Below are positions 57,006 through 64,000 of a DNA stretch of 64,000 nt, piece after piece. The notes under the pieces are model-generated. The model saw only the letters and a program-made list of their open reading frames with translations, searched no databases and was not told the DNA's origin. Source of the DNA: Pachyseris speciosa. Its lineage: Eukaryota > Cnidaria > Anthozoa > Scleractinia > Pachyseridae. How positions within the stretch are numbered: the first letter of the stretch is position 1; every line of letters begins with the position of its first letter. The stretch covers positions 375,001-439,000 of the forward strand of contig JAEMWC010000556.1 of assembly GCA_016490735.1 (NCBI GenBank). The letters are read 5' to 3'. Both the position numbers and the translations under genes were made by a program.

Positions 57006-60000
57006 CTATGGAGTGCTCCAGTCAAGGATCTGCAACATTAAAGTTTTCCTGTGTTGATCCATATCAGAAAATCTCCACTGGAAATTGTTGATGCACAAAG
57101 ACCCATTCTGTATCATATCCCTTGCAGCCATGATCACACCAATCCCACAGCTTCCAACGCCAATCATTTTCGAGTTAACCGGTGCCTGAGATGGCATACC
57201 AAAGCGCTGAAACATTGGATAGTTTTTCCAAAACTTTGTTCGGAAAGATGGATGGTGTGGGTACATTTCAGAGAGTAACTCTAACGACCACTTGACTGAT
57301 GGAAGGGATATGGTAGGAACTGCTGACTGTAGGCCATCATCAAAGTACATCTCTTTCTGGGCTAAATCAACAAAGATTAAGCCCCAATGGTTAGGCATGT
57401 AAACTGGCACTAGAATTTGCTGCAAATCATCGATGTTTGAGAGGTGCTTTGTTGCTTCTTTTAATTGCAGCTGCTGGAAATTCTTGTCGTTGCAGCTCAT
57501 CCAATCATAAAACTCTGTGGGAAAATACACAGTGTCATCCTTACCATTTTCTCTGGCGTCATCCAAAAACTTACTGATGCATATATCAATAACAAAGCTA
57601 TCGATATACCGTTCCTCAACAAGATCAGAAAATGATGTAGAGTCTAGTCCCTTCTTACCATACTTTAGTATGGGGTGGTTTGTTGGATGATGCCAAAGGG
57701 CATCTTTTAGTCGCACAAGATCTTCAGATGAGCATTTCAGTTTTGAAAGCCAGTTAGCTTCTGCAGACACTTTGCGAGTAGTGTCAGCTAGTGTGCAGAA
57801 GCGTTTTAGGATACAGAGGGCACTCTCAGAAAACCGACCCTTGCCTACAATTTCAATACCAGTAGGATTCATGCCAGCCTTTTTAGCATCACGCAGAACT
57901 TTCTGAGCCTTCTGGATGTCAGTTTCACAGGGGCGCTCTGTTAATGAGAAGGGATCTGCATTCGAGGTATTACCATAAACTGGTCTGAGTGTCAAGGGAG
58001 ATCTTGATGCCAGTGGTGGAAGTAAACTGTGTAGAGCAGCTTCTTCACCTCTTGTGCTGACTTTGGCCATTGCAACTTGCAAGGCAGTTTGCTGTGGCAG
58101 GATGGTCTCACCTTGATCCTCAATAACAACGGTAGCCTTTAGTCGCGGATATGATTGAGAAGTGACAGACTCTAAGTTACATTTACCTGGTTCAGATTCT
58201 GGACTGAGAATTGGGACTGGCTCATTCAGCATGGCAGAATTTGAATCCAAGTTGGTAGCCATTGGATGACACTTACCAGACAGATCTTGTGGTGGGGCTG
58301 GCTCATTCAGCATGTCAGTATCTGAATCCAAGTTGCTAGCCATTGGATGACACTTACCAGAAAGATCTTGTGGTGGGGCTGGCTCATTCAGCATGTCAGT
58401 ATCTGAATCCAAGTTGGTAGCTATTGGGTGACACTTCCCGGAAAGATGTTGTGGTGGCTGTGGACTGATGTGGACATCATACTGACTTTCCCAATGATCA
58501 TGGCAGTATTCTAAAATACTAGATGTCACTGTGTCTTCGACCCTGGTGCCATGGTCTTTATCATAGCAGTATGTAAGGAAGTCACTTCCAAACATTTGCT
58601 CAAATAAATTACTGATTACTTGAACCCAAGTTTTCATAGCTCCTGTCCAAGATCTCATTTCATGACCAGCACTTTTCCAGCCACATCCACGGTAGGTAAA
58701 TGTTTTCTTTCCTAAGAATGAAAAAAAGAAAAGAAAAGATAGTGACTGAGGGAGTGAAAACCATACCTGTTTCAAATTAACTCTACATCCTAGCAAATGC
58801 AAATGTTACACAATTATGTCATAAACGTTGCATTCAAGATACATGTAATTAAATTCAGAGTTTATTTACTTGATTTCTTTTTAACTCCATGTGTAAAATG
58901 CACCCAAGGAGTTAACCTATTGCTTTAGTATTACAAATAATATCCATGATACATAATCGGTTTTTAATACATGTACTTACTGGCCATAATGCAATTTTCA
59001 GCTTGTTGGAATGAATACCTCAAAGACAGCAGCATGGTTGCGTACCAGTGTGTGAGAATTTGATTCACTATAGGAAGAGAAAATGTTTCCAAACCCAATT
59101 TATTTGACATTACAATTTATTTTCCTTTCACTTAAACTTGGTTCCATATCATTACGGCCTCAACAGACACACTCTAAGGACTATTCAGAAATAAAAGTGA
59201 CTCAAACTAGTGTGACTGGACTTTAATAAGTAAAATAACTGTAATTACTACTGATAACAGTAATGATAATGATGACAAGGATGATGAGAACAATACAGTA
59301 TCTTGTAACTCACATGACTGGCCAGGTCCAGATGAATCATGATTTGTTGCTTTAGAATACAACTGCCTGTGTAGCTTATGAGAAGCCTCAAATCCTTGGC
59401 CAGAATATTTATAGAAGGACCTAAAGTGCCGTAGGAGCATCGCACTGTGATCTATGACAAGGTGCCCATAATCACCAGTGCCAAGATGTAGTCCAAATAG
59501 CTTTTTCAACAAAAAGCCCCACTCCTTGCACTAGAGAGTATAGCAAAAGAAAACAAGAATGTAATACAAAATAACATTATCATTGATGGGTAACCCTCTC
59601 TTCCTGTAACATTTTTAACTGTATGCACAATAATTTTGACACTACAGACAAGCATGTAGTTTTTGAATATAACATACAGCTTTAACATTCACGTATAGAA
59701 AGGCCATGGTTGAAATTCTTTTCTAACTTAGTTCATAAAGGTGTTAACCTGCCATTTTCAGTCAATTCAAACAAACTCCAGAAAAGTTTAAGAGTGTGTG
59801 TATATGGACCAAGGGCTATGGCCATAACAGCTTCATAAGAGAATGATAATTGCTTTTAATAGAAAAAAAAAACAATACTTTCACATCATAGATGTCGATC
59901 AATTGCTCTTCATGGTCTTCGAAGACTCTGTCACGCATTGTGTGGGCAATTTCCCTCCAATCACAGCAAACCTGACAACAGTTAAATATAAGTTTAAAAA

Positions 60001-63000
60001 GTTACAGCAGTTAAACGTTTTGTTTCTTCATAAATAAAACTGCTAATCTTTCAGTTGACAAAGTGGATTATTGAACAATACTGATTTTCCAGTCAGGCAT
60101 TTTGATAACTGAATGACTCAATCAAGTGTATACAACCTACTTGCATGTTAAAGTTAGCTATCAGTTTACCTTGACAAAAAATTCAATTTGAAGTTGGGCT
60201 GCATAATTTGCAAAGGGGTCAGTGTGGTCTTCCGGTTTTTTTTTCTTCCCTCTTTTCCTTTTCTTGGGTTGGGGTTCCTGATTGCCACACTGTTCTTCTA
60301 GCTCCAGGAATCTTTCTTCTACTTCTTTTTGTCTATTAACCCAGTTCTCCTTCAGGTTCTCCAAGAACACTTTAAGTTCTTACAACCGAAAACATAGAAA
60401 GAATCCAACAGTTTGTCAGTGAAAACATTTAATGCGAATAAAATGGACCAACTTGTTGTAGTCTGGAGCACCCCTTAAGGTTTCCTGGATTAAGTTTGTT
60501 TCCAGCCATTCATAGCTTGGGGTTGAGAGACAGATGACTTTATGTGGGTAAAGTTTCTTGCTAAAGGGAGCTACATCAAGATTACAATGTATGAAATTTA
60601 CTTTAAATAATAATAATAATAATATCCTGATCTAGGTCACAAATGTATTTAGCACTATTAAATGTACTAACCGGGGACACTGTAAATAAATAAACAAATA
60701 TTTGAAATAAAACAGAAACTATTAAGAATCCCAACTGGTAAGGAAACCTTTAAATAATAGTTTGCCAGGGTAAACAAACATCAAATAGGTAGAAGTAATC
60801 CAAAACATAGGTGGTCGAGCATGAGGAAAATTAAATGAGATTACAAATTTAATGAAACCACAAACTCGAAAATTTAGGTAAAGAAGCCTTGACTGAACTA
60901 TGGCCCTATTAAGAACAATTTCAGATCTTGGGGAAGTTATGAATATTGAATAGGTTGATGAGTAAATAAAAAATTATTAAGTGAATAATTTATAAAAATA
61001 GTAAGCTAATGAGCTTCTTTGAGATATCCCTTCACCTTTTGTGTCATCAAGTTCAACTGTTTCTTGCCGTGTACCATAGTCTCTAACAAAGGTTCCCCTG
61101 TTGAGTATTTCATCTGCAAACTACAAATAAGGACATTGTTAATTACATTGTTTCTCTTATAAAGCAGAATTATTTATTCCCTTAGAAGACACCTCAAACT
61201 GAATTCATGTCTATTAAAATGATATAAAGCATTAAATCCTGCTCAGTAATATAAGATATTTCAAATCTTGCTATAAGTTAACCCACCGATATCCTCTGTT
61301 CAAAAAAGGTGACATAGTTCAGCAGAACGTCTCTTGCAGCTCCAGTAGATTCCTCATAGTAATGGGTAACTTTCTCAAGGGGGAGTGACCTTGCTACAAT
61401 TTCTTCAAAGTTCTTAAGAACTTCTCTCTCCATTGAACCTGATAAAGAATACATATTGACTTTAAATACAGGCCACCAAACTTGTATCAATGTCATTAAA
61501 AGGCACAGGTACATACACTACTCATGACCTTCACATAGCAAATGGAGTGAAAATTGAAAACATTGTTTCTTAAGACTTTGCATGCAATTACGTTCACAAA
61601 GTTATAGTTCACTCAGAGAATGGACACATTTGTTCGGCATATTTCTGATAGCAGTATATTGGTGATTAACTATAGACTAAAGGACTAATGACAGTACCTG
61701 AAAAAGATGCAACATGTATATTTTGTCTCTCTATTCCTGTTTGTTGTCCTTTCCGTTCTTTAACTGTTACTCTTGGAAAACCTCTACAGTTTTCAGGTCC
61801 ATAATCAGACAAGGCATCATTCAATTTGTCTAAGGTTCCAACTCGATAGGCAAATAAACCCAATGACCCTAGAAGCTGCTCACAATTTCGCATCTCACAA
61901 TGTAGAGAGCAAAGATTTATGCTGCTCAAATCTTCCTCCAGAAGAAAATTGAGATCATCTCGAAGGCCTGAACCCCTAAAAAAGAGCAAAAATACAGACT
62001 GAGTGGCTTACATTGAACTTGGAAATTTCCATTATTTTATATTTACCAGTCAGTTGTGCTCACAACACCCTCACCTTCCAATGTTAGCTTTTGATCTTAA
62101 ACAATCCAGGCATGTCTCATCTGCAGCAACTCCATGGCAAATGCAAGCCTAAAATAAAGTTATGGAAAAGATAAATATTGACCTCATTTAGAATGCTGGA
62201 AGAAACATAAATTTTTCCACAAAGAGCTGAAGAGCTACTGGATAAAGATATCTCTTTTCTTTGTCTTAACATTGTTGATCAGGATTTATAAATTCAAACA
62301 AGTACAATGTATATATTTACTGAAGATAACAGTACTAAATTATAATTGACATGATTGAAACAGATAGTCACTGAACCCTATACCAAAATGCAGCTTTCAG
62401 TGAAAGCAAGTGTTAATTAATGCAGTTACAATCAAACTAAATACATAAAACCTTACCCTTATTGCATCACAAAATGCACAGCACTGCACTCCATAGCCTT
62501 TGCCTCCAAGGAGGAAATCTTCATCATCTTTTTTGTTTAGGAGGAGCAACAAAGCCTTGTAGTCCAGAGTCACTTAAGGTCATATAAGGGAAAACAATTC
62601 ATAACACATGTTTGAGACAAAACAATACGTGCTAGGACAATTTTGCATACTGTACAAGTTTGTCCAATTTCCTAATGAACCAATGGTATTAATGTTGATT
62701 TAACCCTTACCCAACAGCAAAATGTAAGCTACTAAACAGTGCCAGAAATATTTACTAAAGTAATTATCAGAGAATATTTACTGACACTTTTTTCAAACAA
62801 TTATTCCCTGAAAATAACAATAAAATAGGTAGGGTAGGTAAAGTCCGCATACGAGCCAAGTGGCTCATCAGGCTGAAGCTTATCCCAGTTTCTGTAGCAT
62901 GAAGCGACCAGGAGTATTTCTACTCCCCCCTGGATGGGATGCTAGTCCATCGCAGGGTTACCCCCAGCATTAAATTTGCCAGTACACATTTATACACCTG

Positions 63001-64000
63001 GGTGGAGAGAGGCACTGTGAGAGTAAAGTGTCTTGCCCAAGAACACAACACCATGTATTTGGCCAGGGCTCTAACCCAGACCCCTCGCTCCAGAGTTGAG
63101 CACACTAACCATGGGGCCACTGCTTTAACTTAATTGTACTCCCATTAGAATATACAAATAATAATTTCCCATTAACTAAATAATAGCATTTCAAAATGCA
63201 TTCCCTTTCTTATCAGTCTGACTTAAATCACTATTTACCTGTGAAAGAGATGTTGTACTTTTTCCCATCTACAACAATGCCATGTTTTTTTATGACATTC
63301 TTCTGGCAATTAAGATTCCTAATCAATTGCTTTAGATTTGCCCTAATATAAGAACAGGGACAAAAATAAAACATGTTTAAACTCATTTTAATTGAAAGAA
63401 TGAAATCAACAGAAAAAATGTATTCATCACAAAATTCAACTAAAGCTGCTCATGAGAGAAAGGGAACTCTTTTTATCTAGAGTCTCTACTACATCTTAAA
63501 TAAGCAATTGGGAAATACATCTATAAATGTTTCTTTTCTTTACAGCAACATTCAATGCCTACTTTCTTATCCAAAAACAAAAAATGCCTTGTGTATTTTA
63601 AAAAACTTTAAAATTGTTCATGATTGCACAATCAGTAGTCACTAACCTATTCTCTTTACAATTCCCTATGGCAATAGGGTAGACTGACAAGGCACTCTCA
63701 GAACTTTTATTGGCAAAGTCAATGGGTGCCAGACCTACAGCCACTTGATTTTTACCTTGAATACAAAATACCAAAAATAAAGTTTTATTACAAAAATGTT
63801 CATAAAATATTATTATTAACCCGTAGAATGACACAATCTTGTCAAAAGTACTGCAACAGATACTGTTAGGCAGACAAATAGAACACCTGGTATTAAAATA
63901 TGTTGTTGATACACTCACCACCAAGAGGACGGCCATCAAGTTTAACATTGAATTCCAGGTCCTCAGTGTCACAACAATGAAGGCGCTGTTCTCGTATGGC
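57006..64000 (-). CDS. DDE-type transposase-like protein with C-terminal Ulp1-like protease, 5' end beyond window
   Basis: Thirteen exons are visible, in order: 63919-64000+, 63647-63755, 63239-63342, 62457-62572, 62075-62148, 61698-61975, 61287-61438, 61036-61120, 60170-60378, 59879-59971, 59314-59530, 58981-59067, 57006-58711. They give 1103 residues with no stop, and all phases close. The N-terminal part looks like an RNase-H-fold transposase: an Asp in KLDGRPLGG (codon 63935-63937), the stretch IAIGNCKENRANLKQLI, a zinc-type insert QCCAFCDAIRACICHG...CLDC, SLHCEMRNCEQLLGSLG, and a late Glu in GHLVIDH...YSGQGFEASHKLHRQ (codon 59387-59389). A nuclear-type basic run PKKRKRGKKKK follows position 60230. 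The last exon carries three 27-residue tandem repeats, then a C48/Ulp1-like domain with His in PNHWGLIFVD (57387-57389), Asp in YFDDG and Cys in VGSCGIGV (57147-57149). The family resembles transposon-encoded proteins common in cnidarians (KDZ-like) and shows motif similarity to RAG1/Transib; neither is proven. Confidence 0.82.
58219..58461 (-). repeat. Three 81-bp in-frame repeats in the transposase-like gene
   Basis: Plus-strand GGCTCATTCAGCATG begins at 58219, 58300 and 58381, exactly 81 bp apart. Each encodes a 27-residue unit with LSGKCHP and NLDSD(T)DMLNEP. The units lie between the transposase-like and protease-like parts, so they look like an expandable linker. Confidence 0.92.
62838..63125 (-). 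mobile_element. tRNA-derived SINE in an intron of the transposase-like gene
   Basis: On the minus strand the head (from 63125) reads GTGGCCCCATGGTTAGTGTG (A-box region) and GGGTCTGGGTTAGAGCCC (a decayed B box). The body contains TCTTGGGCAAGACACTTTAC, TATAAATGTGTACTGGC and GGGGGTAACCCTGCGATGGA. The sequence type is a widespread anthozoan SINE. It lies between exons 63239-63342 and 62457-62572 without disturbing splicing. Confidence 0.82.

Overview
This window is animal nuclear DNA, most likely from a stony coral or a close anthozoan relative. Genes are split by many introns with GT-AG ends. Encoded proteins are recognisably metazoan (Zic, ethanolamine kinase, EMC10, SRFBP1/BUD22, a melatonin-receptor-like GPCR, tandem vWA domains). 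The gaps are full of tRNA-derived SINEs, LINE pieces and foldback/MITE elements whose termini resemble repeats I associate with anthozoan genomes. The species call is inference; there are no rRNA, tRNA or mitochondrial genes to anchor it.

Layout, left to right. 1-4230: no gene recognised. 4231-5616 (+): intronless Zic-type five-zinc-finger transcription factor. 5617-12750: intergenic, with a promoter-like motif cluster near 7.8 kb and several repeats. 12751-22492 (+): complete seven-exon ethanolamine kinase, whose 4.8 kb intron 4 holds two composite insertions (MITEs each carrying a LINE fragment). 24808-31790 (-): complete ten-exon EMC10, including a 25-nt microexon, head to head with 31974-33110 (+), an SRFBP1/BUD22-family gene with an apparent 1-nt frameshift just before its conserved C-terminus. 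34.1-36.8 kb: a cluster of tandem and foldback repeats. 37009-38546 (-): two-exon rhodopsin-class GPCR with NRY in place of DRY. 38.5-47 kb: no gene recognised. 47070-51092 (-): 3' part of a tandem vWA-domain gene, each domain encoded by an exon triplet; the first exon of the upstream domain is missing. 51831-52955 (-): intronless protein kinase with an internal duplication.

The right end (53.3-64 kb) is the most unusual part. A two-exon C2H2 zinc-finger gene (+) faces, tail to tail across a 2 kb minisatellite, a large intact gene (-) with at least 13 exons that runs off the window. Its protein has features of an RNase-H-fold DDE-type transposase (a Cys-x2-Cys insert, an LHCE motif, and a late Glu motif resembling the RAG1/Transib active site) fused to a C-terminal Ulp1-like cysteine protease. 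I infer a mobile-element-derived or still mobile module; the superfamily (KDZ-like, RAG1/Transib-like or new) is not settled.

All multi-exon models were built by hand from splice signals, reading phase and family conservation; phases close exactly in ETNK, EMC10, the GPCR, the zinc-finger gene and the transposase-like gene. The one exception is the first visible vWA exon.
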